DNA of 40,640 nt from Chloroflexota bacterium (GTDB taxonomy: Bacteria > Chloroflexota > Dehalococcoidia > JACVQG01), in NCBI GenBank assembly GCA_016210545.1, contig JACQTY010000027.1, positions 1 to 40,640 on the forward strand, written 5' to 3'. A model generated the notes under the pieces. It did not search any database and had not been told where the DNA came from. It was given only the letters and a program-made list of their open reading frames with translations. Shown here piece after piece: positions 8,085-16,427 of the stretch (its first letter is position 1; the number at the start of each line of letters is the position of its first letter). The position numbers and the translations under genes are program-made.

Positions 8085-9644
8085 ATGCAGAACAGAATCA
8101 CGGACAACCTGGACCTGTTACTGGATAGCCTGCCCGTATCTGTAGCCAGGCCTTTACGGGACCAACCTGACAGCCACAATCTTCTTGAGGTAGTCCTGGA
8201 CCTGGGACGCCCACCGGAGGCCCGTTTCCCCGACCACGAAGTAGTGCTCAGGGAGCAGGAAGTCACCGATGAGGATATCCAATATGCGGTCTCACGGATC
8301 GGTACCTTCGGCGACGATAACCGGGCGGGGATCGCTCGCACGTTGCACCGAATATCAGCCATTCGGAACCGGCAAGGCCGAATCGTTGGCCTGACTTGCA
8401 GAGTGGGCCGTGCTGTCTACGGTACCATTCAGATTATTCAAGACCTCATCGGGCTGGGACAGAGCATCCTTCTTCTGGGCCGGCCCGGCATCGGCAAGAC
8501 CACCATGTTGAGGGAAGTCGCCAGGGTGCTCGCCGACGACCTGAAAAAGCGGGTGGTGATCGTCGACACGTCCAACGAGATCGCCGGTGACGGCGACATA
8601 CCGCATCCGGCTATCGGCCACGCCCGGCGTATGCAGGTGGCGACGCCGGCCAGGCAGCACGCGGTCATGATCGAAGCCGTGGAAAACCACATGCCCGAGG
8701 TCATTGTCATTGATGAAATCGGCACCGAACTGGAGGCGGCAGCGGCCCGCACCATCGCCGAACGCGGCGTACAGCTTGTAGCGACGGCTCACGGCAACAC
8801 GCTAGAAAACCTCATAATGAACCCGACTCTCGCCGACCTGGTGGGCGGCGTGCAGACCGTGACCCTGGGTGACGAGGAGGCCCGCCGTCGCGGCACCCAG
8901 AAGTCCATATTGGAGCGCAAGGCCCCACCGACCTTCGACATAGTCATAGAGATACAGGACCGGAACAAGGTAGCCGTCCACCCCAACGTGGGGGTCGTCG
9001 TCGACTCCATACTTCGAGGTCGTCCCGTGGCCCCTGAGGTGCGCTGGCAGGACGAGACAGGCCAGATCAAGCAGAGTCGGGGGACTCTGGGTATCCCGGG
9101 CAAGGCTCCGGCGCGTCCGGCCGCGGCGCCGGCCTATGGGAGAGAATATGAACGGATCGAGGCGCCAGCAGCACCTGCTGCGCCGGCGGCGACGCGGGTG
9201 TACCCTTTCGGCGTGAACCGCCACTGGCTGGATGAGGCCATACAGGAGGCCTCCGCGCCGGTGTCCGTAGTGGAAAACGTGGGCAATGCCACGGTCCTTG
9301 TCACCACAAAGAATTTTTACAGGCGCAAACCCCAAATAGTACGGGACGCCGAGGACATGGGACTGCCCATATACGTTCTCCGCAGCAACACGCTATCACA
9401 GATGCGGCAGTTCTTGCGCAGCATGACCGCAATCGGCGACAATGGTGAATCCATGGAAGAGGCGCTGCGGGATGTGGAAGATGGAATCGGCCAGATCATG
9501 AGCGGCGAGAAGGGCGTGGTGGAGCTCCGGCCCCAACCGCCGCAGTTGCGCCGCATGCAACACCAGCGCGCCGACAGTTATGGACTGGCGTCACAAAGTC
9601 TGGGTAGAGAGCCGCAGAGGCGTGTCAGGCTGTTCAAGGGGTAA
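8085..9644 (+). CDS. Ycf45/SpoIIIAA-like AAA ATPase
   Basis: A 519-aa protein. After an N-terminal domain comes an ATPase core with Walker [10 protein letters not shown] (about 132-140), the family block [17 protein letters not shown] and Walker [10 protein letters not shown]. This is the pattern of chloroplast/cyanobacterial Ycf45 and sporulation SpoIIIAA proteins. An Ala/Pro-rich linker (about 340-380) leads to a second conserved C-terminal domain (about 385-470). No R3H signature (RxxxH) is obvious, unlike many homologues. The role is not established; nucleic-acid-linked ATPase activity is the usual suggestion. Start ATG 8085 is 14 bases after the upstream GNAT-like gene. Confidence 0.85.
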   Translation: MQNRITDNLDLLLDSLPVSVARPLRDQPDSHNLLEVVLDLGRPPEARFPDHEVVLREQEVTDEDIQYAVSRIGTFGDDNRAGIARTLHRISAIRNRQGRIVGLTCRVGRAVYGTIQIIQDLIGLGQSILLLGRPGIGKTTMLREVARVLADDLKKRVVIVDTSNEIAGDGDIPHPAIGHARRMQVATPARQHAVMIEAVENHMPEVIVIDEIGTELEAAAARTIAERGVQLVATAHGNTLENLIMNPTLADLVGGVQTVTLGDEEARRRGTQKSILERKAPPTFDIVIEIQDRNKVAVHPNVGVVVDSILRGRPVAPEVRWQDETGQIKQSRGTLGIPGKAPARPAAAPAYGREYERIEAPAAPAAPAATRVYPFGVNRHWLDEAIQEASAPVSVVENVGNATVLVTTKNFYRRKPQIVRDAEDMGLPIYVLRSNTLSQMRQFLRSMTAIGDNGESMEEALRDVEDGIGQIMSGEKGVVELRPQPPQLRRMQHQRADSYGLASQSLGREPQRRVRLFKG

Positions 9645-9708
9645 CGGGGGAGCGAAGGCAATCCGAGGGTTCGGCCGCGGCCCTCATTCTTTTTTAAGGG
9701 AGGTAGAC

Positions 9709-10494
9709 TTGAGCCTGGAGTTGTTTCAACTTACGAACAAGGTGGCCATTGTAACCGGCGCCGGCAAAGGCATCGGCAGCGCCATCGCCCTGGGTTTCGC
9801 CGAGGCGGGGGCAGACGTGGTCGTGGCGGCGCGCACGCAGGCCGACATCGACCTGGTGGCTTCGCAGGTCCGCGCCCGTGGGAGGAAATCCCTGGCCGTC
9901 GCCACCGACGTACGGGACAAGGCCGCGGTAGACAACCTGGTGAGCAAGACACTCCAGGAGTTCGGACGGATTGACATACTTATCAACAATGCCGGGACGT
10001 ACATCTACCAACCGGTAGTGCAGATGAGCACCGAAGAGTGGGACTCGATGTTCGACGCCAACATGAGGAGCGTTTTCTTCTGCTGTCAGGCCGCAGCCAG
10101 GGTCATGATAGGGCAGAAATCCGGCGTGATGGTCAACGTCTCATCCATGGCCGGCGTGGTGCCCGACCCCGGTCGCTCGGCCTACAGCGCTTCCAAGGCC
10201 GCGGTCAACAACTTCACCCGCAACCTCTCACTGGAGCTGGCGCCTTACAATATCAGGGTCAACGCCATCGCTCCCGGGCTGTTCATCACTCCCGGCATCG
10301 CCCGGGAGGTCAAGCAGACGCGGCAGCGCGTGCCCAATTTCCGCACCAGCGTGGTCGATAGAGTCCCTTTGAAGCGCGTCGGAAAGCCGCAGGAGCTGGT
10401 CGGGGCCGCCATATTCCTCGCCTCCGACGCCTCCAGCTACATCACGGGGATAACCCTCGAAGTCTGCGGCGGGCTGCTGGCGTTGATGGACTAG
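9709..10494 (+). CDS. Short-chain dehydrogenase/reductase (FabG-like)
   Basis: The track ORF begins at 9580, but AAGGGAGGT at 9697-9704 followed by TTG 9709 marks the real start, giving 261 aa (LSLELFQLTNKVAIVTG). It is a Rossmann-fold NAD(P)H enzyme with TGAGKGIG cofactor loop, NNAG, the catalytic serine in VSSMAG and the YSASK tyrosine/lysine pair. The C-terminal ITGITLEVCGG is typical for classical SDRs. The substrate is unknown. It sits five bases before tmk and is likely co-transcribed with it. Confidence 0.92.
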   Translation: MSLELFQLTNKVAIVTGAGKGIGSAIALGFAEAGADVVVAARTQADIDLVASQVRARGRKSLAVATDVRDKAAVDNLVSKTLQEFGRIDILINNAGTYIYQPVVQMSTEEWDSMFDANMRSVFFCCQAAARVMIGQKSGVMVNVSSMAGVVPDPGRSAYSASKAAVNNFTRNLSLELAPYNIRVNAIAPGLFITPGIAREVKQTRQRVPNFRTSVVDRVPLKRVGKPQELVGAAIFLASDASSYITGITLEVCGGLLALMD

Positions 10495-10499
10495 GAAGA

Positions 10500-11141
10500 A
10501 TGGCCTTTTTCATCGTGTTCGAGGGGGGCGATGGCTCCGGCAAGACTACCCAGGTACGGAATTTGTATTCCAGGATTCGGAGGCGACAGACCCCGGTAAG
10601 GGTAGTCCACGAGCCGGGGAGCACCGTCCTGGGCGAGTCCATCCGCCGGCTGCTGAGCGCCCGCAGAAAGACAGGCAGCAGCCTTCCACCCATAGTCCCC
10701 GAAGCAGAGCTCTTCCTGTTCGAGGCATCTCGCGCCCAACTGGTGGGAGAGGTCATCAGACCGAGCCTGCGACAGGGTACTTCCGTCATCTGCGACCGCT
10801 ACGTGTACTCCACCGTGGCTTACCAGGGCTACGGACGGAACCTGGAGGCGAGGCTTATCAAGCAACTGAACGAGGCGGCCACCGGCGGACTCCACCCCGA
10901 CCTTGTTGTCTATCTGGATGTGCCTCCTGAGGCGGCCCTCCAGCGAAAAACGGAGACAACAGATATGGGCCGCTTTGAGAAGGAGGAACTGGCTTTCCAC
11001 CAGCGGGTCCGCCGGGGATACATGGAACAGGCGGCTGCCGAGCCCCACCGATGGTTTGTGGTGGACGCCCTTCTCCCCACGGCGCAGGTATCCCGACTTA
11101 TCTGGGAGAGGGTCGAAGGGCTTATCAAAGACAGGATGTAG
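10500..11141 (+). CDS. tmk: Thymidylate kinase
   Basis: Phosphorylates dTMP to dTDP with ATP. The 213-aa protein begins FIVFEGGDGSGKTTQ (P-loop) and contains the nucleoside-binding CDRYVYSTVAYQGYGR block. Start ATG 10500 has GGAAG. Its stop lies 13 bases from the stop of the convergent tilS. No hairpin separates them. Confidence 0.95.
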   Translation: MAFFIVFEGGDGSGKTTQVRNLYSRIRRRQTPVRVVHEPGSTVLGESIRRLLSARRKTGSSLPPIVPEAELFLFEASRAQLVGEVIRPSLRQGTSVICDRYVYSTVAYQGYGRNLEARLIKQLNEAATGGLHPDLVVYLDVPPEAALQRKTETTDMGRFEKEELAFHQRVRRGYMEQAAAEPHRWFVVDALLPTAQVSRLIWERVEGLIKDRM

Positions 11142-11154
11142 CCCCTGGGCAAGC

Positions 11155-12645
11155 CTACCCGTTGGCCGGCGCCTTCTGAGGTCTGAACTCCAGCAGCAGG
11201 ACGTGCTGAGTGCGCTCCGTTAGCTTTACGATATCGGCCAGGCGGTAACCCACTACCCACAGCACGCCCAGAGGTGAACATACCACAGGCACCCGGTCTC
11301 TCCAGCCCCGCGGGACTTTCAAGTCCACCATCAAGTCCTGGAGTTTCTTTTCGCCGCCCAATCCCAGGGGATAGAACCGGTCTCCGGGCCGGCGGCTTCT
11401 CACTGACAGCCCTCGGCCAGCGGCCTCTAAGTCCATGCATGCGGATAACGCCTCAGACGGACACCGCGCCATTCCCGCACCCCGGTCCGCCGCCTCACTC
11501 GGATCAACCACAGTAGCCAATACAGTCCAGCCGGGCAATTGGGTTTCACCAGGGACCATCAGCGGGTATTCCCCGGGAATCGCCGGGTAGGGACAGGGGA
11601 CGTGGTCCCGGCCGCGCTGCCCGAGACCGACAGTCTCATAGCTTGTCCAGAACACCAGCCCGCCCGGCAAGTCCAGACTCGATCCCACGGGACGGCTCAG
11701 AGAGGACAACATGTCTTCGATATGCACCGACTCGATATCCTGGGGATTGCCCCGGACGCGTTCCCAGGCTTTCAACAGGAGGTGTTTCTGCAACGGGGGG
11801 GCCATGCATTCCAGCCGTTTCCTGTCCATGACCAGGCCTTCAGCCCGCTCCTCGCGGACTATCTGGGGCCACTCCTGAGCAACTAGCTGGTCAAAGAACT
11901 CGACAACTTCGGCAGCAGCCTTTCCCATCCGCAACAGGGCCGTGTCCACGGAGGGGTTGAGAGTCTCAAGTTTAGGCATGACCTGTCGCAGACGGTTCCG
12001 CAGGAAAGCCGGCGAATAGTTGGAGACGTCCACCCGCGGCAACAGGCCGTGATCAGCGCAGTACCTGGAAGTATCCTGGCGACTTACCTCCAGCAGGGGC
12101 CTAACGACCAGCAGAGAGGCTCCCCCATTGCCGCCCCAGCGGGACAGCGGTTGCATGCCCCGCAGCCCGCGAAGCCCGGCGCCCCTCAGGATGTGCAGCA
12201 GGATGCTTTCCACCTGGTCGTCCAGGGTGTGCCCCACAGCTACCCGCGAAGCGCCCACGACCGCTGCCACCTGAGCAAAGAACCCATATCTGACTTCTCG
12301 GGCTGCTTCCTCCAGCGACTCACCATGTTGGGTCCGGTGTGCCAGCACATCGCTGCGTTCCACGGTACAGGCAAGACCCATGTCTCGCGCAAGCCTTGAC
12401 ACGTAGGCGGCATCCGCTTCTGCCTCGGCCCCCCGCAGACCATGATTCAGGTGGGCGACGTGCAGCCTTATCCCCAGGCTCTCCCGCATCCCGGCAAGCA
12501 GGTGCAGGAGGCACACCGAGTCCGGTCCGCCGGATACCCCGACCAACACTATCTCTTCGGGAGCCATGAGGCCAAACTTCCCAATATAGCCAAGCACACG
12601 CCTGGAAAGACAGGGGTCGTACTTCATATGTCCCATCAGAGCCAT
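11155..12645 (-). CDS. tilS: tRNA(Ile)-lysidine synthase
   Basis: This enzyme attaches lysine to C34 of the AUA-reading tRNA-Ile. The 496-aa protein has the PP-loop SGGPDS (38-43), the HLNHGLRG block that follows it in TilS, a middle TilS domain and a C-terminal TilS_C domain (SVRSRRPGDRFYPLGLGGEKKLQDLMVD). The start codon is uncertain: ATG 12645 has no clear ribosome-binding site, while the in-frame ATG seven codons in has GATGGGAC nearby. Confidence 0.94.
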   Translation of the reverse strand: MALMGHMKYDPCLSRRVLGYIGKFGLMAPEEIVLVGVSGGPDSVCLLHLLAGMRESLGIRLHVAHLNHGLRGAEAEADAAYVSRLARDMGLACTVERSDVLAHRTQHGESLEEAAREVRYGFFAQVAAVVGASRVAVGHTLDDQVESILLHILRGAGLRGLRGMQPLSRWGGNGGASLLVVRPLLEVSRQDTSRYCADHGLLPRVDVSNYSPAFLRNRLRQVMPKLETLNPSVDTALLRMGKAAAEVVEFFDQLVAQEWPQIVREERAEGLVMDRKRLECMAPPLQKHLLLKAWERVRGNPQDIESVHIEDMLSSLSRPVGSSLDLPGGLVFWTSYETVGLGQRGRDHVPCPYPAIPGEYPLMVPGETQLPGWTVLATVVDPSEAADRGAGMARCPSEALSACMDLEAAGRGLSVRSRRPGDRFYPLGLGGEKKLQDLMVDLKVPRGWRDRVPVVCSPLGVLWVVGYRLADIVKLTERTQHVLLLEFRPQKAPANG

Positions 12646-12696
12646 TATATCAGGCAGACACCGCCGGACGTAGTGGCCTGGATGTTGCAGTTGCGT

Positions 12697-12725
12697 TTGT
12701 ATCTACCGTAAGTCCATGTTACAAT
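12697..12725 (+). promoter_or_regulatory. Candidate promoter for the secreted 128-aa protein
   Basis: TTGTAT (12697-12702), 17 bases, TACAAT (12720-12725). The -10 is good and the -35 weak. The predicted transcript begins about 40 bases before the gene's GGAGG. Confidence 0.4.
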
Positions 12726-12771
12726 ATGGTAAAGATTGGCGTTAGCAATATAAATAGACGGAGGCTCACCA

Positions 12772-13158
12772 ATGAAGAACACTTTCCTCATGGTCGCTAT
12801 TCTGGCGCTGGCCATCGTCTCCGGGCCAGCAGTGCAATCCCAGGTTGTCGGCGCCCCGACTGTCCAAATCGTGTCCCCCATGCCCGGGGCAATGGTGATG
12901 GGTCCTGACGTCACCTTCACCTTTCAGGTGACCAACTTCGTTCTGGCCCCGGCCGAGATAGGCATGCCGCCGATACCCGGTCACGGACACTTCCACGTTC
13001 TCCTCGACGGTACCCTGGTGGGCATTGTGGGAGTGGGAACGCACGCCTTGATGGGGTTAATGCCGGGGATGCACACGGTGAAAGTAGAACTGCACCAGAA
13101 TAATCATCTGCCCCTGACACCCCCGGTCGAGGCGTCAGTCACCTTCACGGTAATGTAG
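12772..13158 (+). CDS. Small secreted protein, DUF4399-like
   Basis: A 128-aa protein with an N-terminal signal peptide (about 1-23, ending AVQSQ) and one beta-rich domain. The pattern GHGHFHVLLDGT followed by GMHTVKVELHQNNHLP and a final VTFTVM strand resembles DUF4399 extracytoplasmic proteins, which have a similar HFH/HHHLL strand and a PGKHTLxLxLxDxxH segment. Function is unknown. The His-rich strand could bind a metal, but that is a guess. Start ATG 12772 has GGAGG. It is probably a single-gene unit between its own promoter and the hairpin at 13176. Confidence 0.7.
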   Translation: MKNTFLMVAILALAIVSGPAVQSQVVGAPTVQIVSPMPGAMVMGPDVTFTFQVTNFVLAPAEIGMPPIPGHGHFHVLLDGTLVGIVGVGTHALMGLMPGMHTVKVELHQNNHLPLTPPVEASVTFTVM

Positions 13159-13175
13159 GCGTATCCCACGGATGA

Positions 13176-13207
13176 GTTATCCGCCCTGACGCGTTGGGGC
13201 GGATAAC
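13176..13207 (+). terminator. Perfect 11-bp stem hairpin downstream of the secreted protein gene
   Basis: GTTATCCGCCC and GGGCGGATAAC form a perfect 11-bp stem with a 10-base loop, 17 bases after the stop codon. The following bases are only ttcccc, so this is a transcript-end or stabilising hairpin rather than a textbook intrinsic terminator. Confidence 0.55.
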
Positions 13208-13298
13208 TTCCCCGTAGATCCATCAGACTGCTTTGGCGCTAATGTCACTTGAAGTGCGGCCCTATGAGCGTGCGTCTTGCCCATTCCTCCCCCTTCCT

Positions 13299-13327
13299 TT
13301 GACACTCATACAGCACAATGTTAATAT
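13299..13327 (+). promoter_or_regulatory. Sigma70-type promoter for the CNNM/CorC gene
   Basis: TTGACA (13299-13304), a 17-base spacer and TAATAT (13322-13327). The expected start site is about 45 bases before GTG 13381. Confidence 0.65.
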
Positions 13328-13380
13328 GATTCCAGAATGCGGCCCGTCTTGCGCGACCGCAATCGCTCCCAGGAGTAGGT

Positions 13381-14652
13381 GTGGAAATCAGCAACCAAAC
13401 ATATGTCTTCTTGTTCTTCATCTTCCTTGCTTTTTCGGCGTTCGTCGGCATCGTGGAGGTAGCGTATCTCTCTGTTCAGAAGAGCCGTCTCAAACACCTG
13501 ACGAGCACAGGCGTCCGCGGCGCGAGCGAGGCAGAACGCATAACTCAGTCTCCCGACCGGCTTCTGGCCACCACTTTGTTCATCAACAACGTGGTCCAGA
13601 CGGCAGCGGCCGCGGTTGGGACGGTAGTGGCCGTCCGCTGGTTGGGAGAACAGTGGGGCGTAATCGCTTCAACGGTAGGCATCGCCTTCGCCACGCTCAT
13701 ACTGGCGGAGGCCATCCCCAAGACATTCTCGGCCCGACACTCCGAACGTCTGGCGCTACTGTTCGCCCGCCCCTTCCGCCTGATGGAAAGCTCCCTATCC
13801 CCCGTGGTATCGGCCATTAGCTGGCTCACCACCCGGGTTACCGGCGGTGGGCTCCCCGCCCCAACCTACAAGGTCAGCGAAGAGGAGATCCGCTCTATCA
13901 TCTCCGAAGGCGAACAGGTAGGCGCTGTCGAGGAAGACCAGGCGGAGATGCTCCACAATGTGTTCGAGTTTGGCGACCGCCGCGTGTCGGAGGTCATGAC
14001 CCCCCGCACCGAGGTCGTATGGCTGGAAAAGGGCACCAAATTCAAGGACTTCCTCAAGCTCTACATGGAGCATCCGCACTCGCGTTTCCCTGTGTATCAC
14101 GACTCCACAGACAACGTGGTGGGCATACTGGCCATCCGCGATGTGCTCATCGCCCAGGCCAGGAACCAGATCACCCCGGAAGGCGTCATTGACCCTCTCG
14201 TACGCCCGGCTGCGTTTGTTCCGGAGACAAAGCAGCTCAGCGAGCTTCTTAACGAGATGCAGGCCAGCGGCAGCCGGATGGCGGTCGTCGTCGACGAGTA
14301 CGGCGGCATTGCCGGCGTTGCTACTTTGCAGGCCATGATAGAGGAGATCGTTGGTGAGATTCGAGATGAATTGGTCCACACCGAGGAGTTCCAGGCCATT
14401 GACGAGCACACCTTTGAGGTTGAGGGCGGGATGACCGTAGACGTGGCCAACGAGGAGTTGGGCCTGAAGCTCCCCCAGGGAGAATACGAAACCGTGGCCG
14501 GTTTCGTGCTTAGCCATCTGGGACATATCCCGCGGGTGGGCGAGCAGTTCAAGTATGACAGTTTCAAGTTATTCGTAACGAATATGCGAGGTCTGAAGGT
14601 TGAGAAGGTCCGCATCACCCGGTTGGAACCCGATAGTCCGGTGGCGAATTAG
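13381..14652 (+). CDS. CNNM/CorC (HlyC) family membrane protein with CBS domains
   Basis: A 423-aa protein: an N-terminal DUF21/CNNM membrane domain with three or four helices (about 1-150), a CBS pair (about 200-320, beginning VMTPRTEVVWL) and a C-terminal CorC_HlyC domain (about 335-415). The family is linked to Mg2+/Co2+ export, with CBS domains sensing Mg-ATP; 'hemolysin' in old annotations is misleading. Start GTG 13381 has AGGAG. Its last 53 bases overlap the next gene in another frame. Confidence 0.9.
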   Translation: MEISNQTYVFLFFIFLAFSAFVGIVEVAYLSVQKSRLKHLTSTGVRGASEAERITQSPDRLLATTLFINNVVQTAAAAVGTVVAVRWLGEQWGVIASTVGIAFATLILAEAIPKTFSARHSERLALLFARPFRLMESSLSPVVSAISWLTTRVTGGGLPAPTYKVSEEEIRSIISEGEQVGAVEEDQAEMLHNVFEFGDRRVSEVMTPRTEVVWLEKGTKFKDFLKLYMEHPHSRFPVYHDSTDNVVGILAIRDVLIAQARNQITPEGVIDPLVRPAAFVPETKQLSELLNEMQASGSRMAVVVDEYGGIAGVATLQAMIEEIVGEIRDELVHTEEFQAIDEHTFEVEGGMTVDVANEELGLKLPQGEYETVAGFVLSHLGHIPRVGEQFKYDSFKLFVTNMRGLKVEKVRITRLEPDSPVAN

Positions 14653-15286
14653 GTTCTCCCGACAAGACGAACTGAAGTATATTCCCCACCTCAGCATAAT
14701 GCGCTTTTGGGAACGGGCATTGCGCCGGGCGGCCCTTCCCCTGGCCTATACCCAGGGGTTCAGCCCGCATCCCAGGCTATCGCTGGCCGCCCCCCTCGCA
14801 GTCGGCGTCACCAGCGACGACGAGATGTTGGACCTTTACTTGACACGGCCAGTGGCGCCGAACCTGCTCCAGAGTGCGCTCGCAGCCCAGATACCCAGGG
14901 GAATATTGGTCCTGCAGGTGCAGGCCATTCACCCATCTGCCCCGGCGTTGCCCTCCCAGGTCCGCTGGGCCGAGTACAAGGTGGAATTGGATACGGGAAG
15001 GGCCGACGCGGACATCGAGACGGCAATTCGCGCCTTGCTGTCGAGGGATACTTTGCCCTGGAAGCACAGCCGCGACACGGGGGAGCACTATTACGATCTC
15101 AGAGCCCTCATCTCTACGCTGGAAGTGATGGAGCGGCAGACAGGCCAGGTCGTACTGCACATGCGCCTTCGCTGCGATGGCTCGGGCAGTGGGCGGCCCG
15201 AACAGGTCACTGCTGCTCTTGGCTTCCCGGATCCCCCAACTTCTATACACCGCTCGCGGCTCGTCCTCGAGGGTGAACCACCTTAG
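14600..15286 (+). CDS. DUF2344 / TIGR03936 radical-SAM-linked protein
   Basis: A 228-aa protein. From residue 16 it matches the family opening: IRFSRQDELKYIPHLSIMRFWERALRRAALPLAYTQGFSPHPR (quoted in part). Family members usually sit beside, or are fused to, a TIGR03960 radical SAM protein; none is visible here. The reported start is TTG 14600, inside the end of the CNNM gene, with no ATG before the conserved region. The final codons (GEPP and stop) lie inside the 33-bp direct repeat that flanks the downstream islet, so its original C-terminus may have been changed. Confidence 0.8.
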   Translation: MRRSASPGWNPIVRWRIRFSRQDELKYIPHLSIMRFWERALRRAALPLAYTQGFSPHPRLSLAAPLAVGVTSDDEMLDLYLTRPVAPNLLQSALAAQIPRGILVLQVQAIHPSAPALPSQVRWAEYKVELDTGRADADIETAIRALLSRDTLPWKHSRDTGEHYYDLRALISTLEVMERQTGQVVLHMRLRCDGSGSGRPEQVTAALGFPDPPTSIHRSRLVLEGEPP

Positions 15287-15301
15287 AAATGCCCTTCAGA
15301 C
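15269..15301 (+). repeat. 33-bp direct repeat, left copy
   Basis: A 33-base sequence starting GAGGGTGAACCACC and ending CCCTTCAGAC is repeated exactly at 16241-16273. Similarity continues imperfectly for about 20 more bases (gtcttgacaaaggggtcc against gttttgacaagggggtcc). The copy contains the stop codon of the DUF2344 gene. The pair encloses a 939-base islet. Confidence 0.9.
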
Positions 15302-15306
15302 GGGTC

Positions 15307-15335
15307 TTGACAAAGGGGTCCACTATAGCTATAGT
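15307..15335 (+). promoter_or_regulatory. Strong promoter at the left edge of the islet
   Basis: TTGACA (15307-15312), 17 bases, TATAGT (15330-15335). The -35 lies in the imperfect extension of the direct repeat. The matching position after the right-hand repeat keeps TTGACA but has TGACGG in place of a -10, so only the left copy is a full promoter. Confidence 0.65.
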
Positions 15336-15376
15336 CATGAAAACCTTGACAACCACGCACGACAGAGGAGACGCAC

Positions 15377-15583
15377 ATGACCGGCCCGCCCCCCTACCCC
15401 GACACCGGCGACGACACAGGCGTGGGGCCTGACCGCGAATCGACCGCCAGCACGCCACGCTGGGTCAAAGTGTTTGGGATCATCGCGATCGTCCTTGTGC
15501 TGCTGTTTGGCATCCTGCACCTTACCGGGCGTGGACTCGGTGGCCACACACCGCCCATTGAACACGGGGTGCAACAGCCATGA
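15377..15583 (+). CDS. Small one-helix membrane protein of the islet
   Basis: A 68-aa protein: a hydrophilic Pro/Asp-rich N-terminus (MTGPPPYPDTGDDTG), one helix (about 31-50, VKVFGIIAIVLVLLFGILHL) and a short Gly/His tail. ATG 15377 has GAGGAG at 15366. It overlaps the next gene by four bases (ATGA). Composition and style look actinobacterial. No function can be assigned. Confidence 0.65.
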   Translation: MTGPPPYPDTGDDTGVGPDRESTASTPRWVKVFGIIAIVLVLLFGILHLTGRGLGGHTPPIEHGVQQP

Positions 15584-16107
15584 CCATGACACCCGGCCTC
15601 CGCAAGTTCGTGCTCACCGCGCATGTCACTTCCTCGGTCGGCTGGCTCGGCGCGGTCGCTGTCTTCCTGGCTCTCGCCGTCGCCGGTCTGACCAGCCAGG
15701 ATGCTCAGATGGTGCGTGCCGCCTATCTCGCGACGGACGCGATCACCTGGTCCGTCATCGTCCCGTTGGCCCTCGCCTCGCTGTTAATCGGGCTTGTCAA
15801 CGCACTGGGCACCCCGTGGGGCTTGTTCCGGCACTATTGGGTCCTGGCGAAACTCGTGCTAACCATCCTTGCCACCTTCCTCTTGCTGGTGCACACTCAG
15901 CCAATTGGCGTCGTTGCCGACGCAGCAGCAGAGACGACCTGGTCCAGCGCCGCTCTCCGCCATCTGAGGATCCAACTCGTGGCCGACGCCAGTGCCGCCC
16001 TGGTGGTGTTGCTTGTGGCCACGACACTGTCGGTGTACAAGCCGAGGGGAGTAACCCCGTACGGGTGGCGTAAGCAGCACGAGCCGCGTACGGTGCTCGT
16101 GCCGTAG
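15580..16107 (+). CDS. Four-helix membrane protein of the islet (DUF2269-like)
   Basis: A 175-aa protein with four predicted helices (about 10-33, 47-70, 82-105 and 135-157). The opening KFVLTAHVTSSVGWLGAVAVFLALA resembles DUF2269-type integral membrane proteins, whose first helix carries a conserved H-x6-W-x-G pattern. Codon usage is rich in G/C third positions. It follows the 68-aa gene with a four-base overlap, so the two form a translationally coupled pair. A 29-codon ORF follows immediately (16108-16197) and may be a remnant. Confidence 0.65.
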   Translation: MTMTPGLRKFVLTAHVTSSVGWLGAVAVFLALAVAGLTSQDAQMVRAAYLATDAITWSVIVPLALASLLIGLVNALGTPWGLFRHYWVLAKLVLTILATFLLLVHTQPIGVVADAAAETTWSSAALRHLRIQLVADASAALVVLLVATTLSVYKPRGVTPYGWRKQHEPRTVLVP

Positions 16108-16240
16108 ATGCCGCGACTTCTGCTCGGCCTCGACCCGAGCGAACCGGTCAAGCCGGGCGACGCCATCGTCGCGGCCATGGCCGCAGGGACAGCGTGACCG
16201 CGGTACTCGCGTCCGCCGACGATGCGACCAGGACGGAAGG

Positions 16241-16273
16241 GAGGGTGAACCACCTTAGAAATGCCCTTCAGAC
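16241..16273 (+). repeat. 33-bp direct repeat, right copy
   Basis: Identical to 15269-15301 over 33 bases. Upstream of this copy there is no trace of the DUF2344 coding region, so only the terminal segment was duplicated. No gene lies between here and 16428. Confidence 0.9.
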
Positions 16274-16427
16274 TGTTTTGACAAGGGGGTCCGCCGTACC
16301 TGACGGGGACTTGTTCAGCCGTCTCCCTGCTGTTTCGTTTCTTTTCTCTTATCTCAAACCATAGCATCAGCTAGTTGTTGTTTCCTCAGTCGACCCCATT
16401 CATCGGGGCGCCTGCTGGAGGATGACA

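Noticed and set aside
12240-12711. Several plus-strand ORFs opposite tilS
   Set aside because: They are shadows; the PP-loop and TilS domains are on the minus strand.
16108-16197. 29-codon ORF starting right after the islet membrane protein
   Set aside because: It has no ribosome-binding site or family features; it may be a gene remnant, but cannot be supported as a gene.
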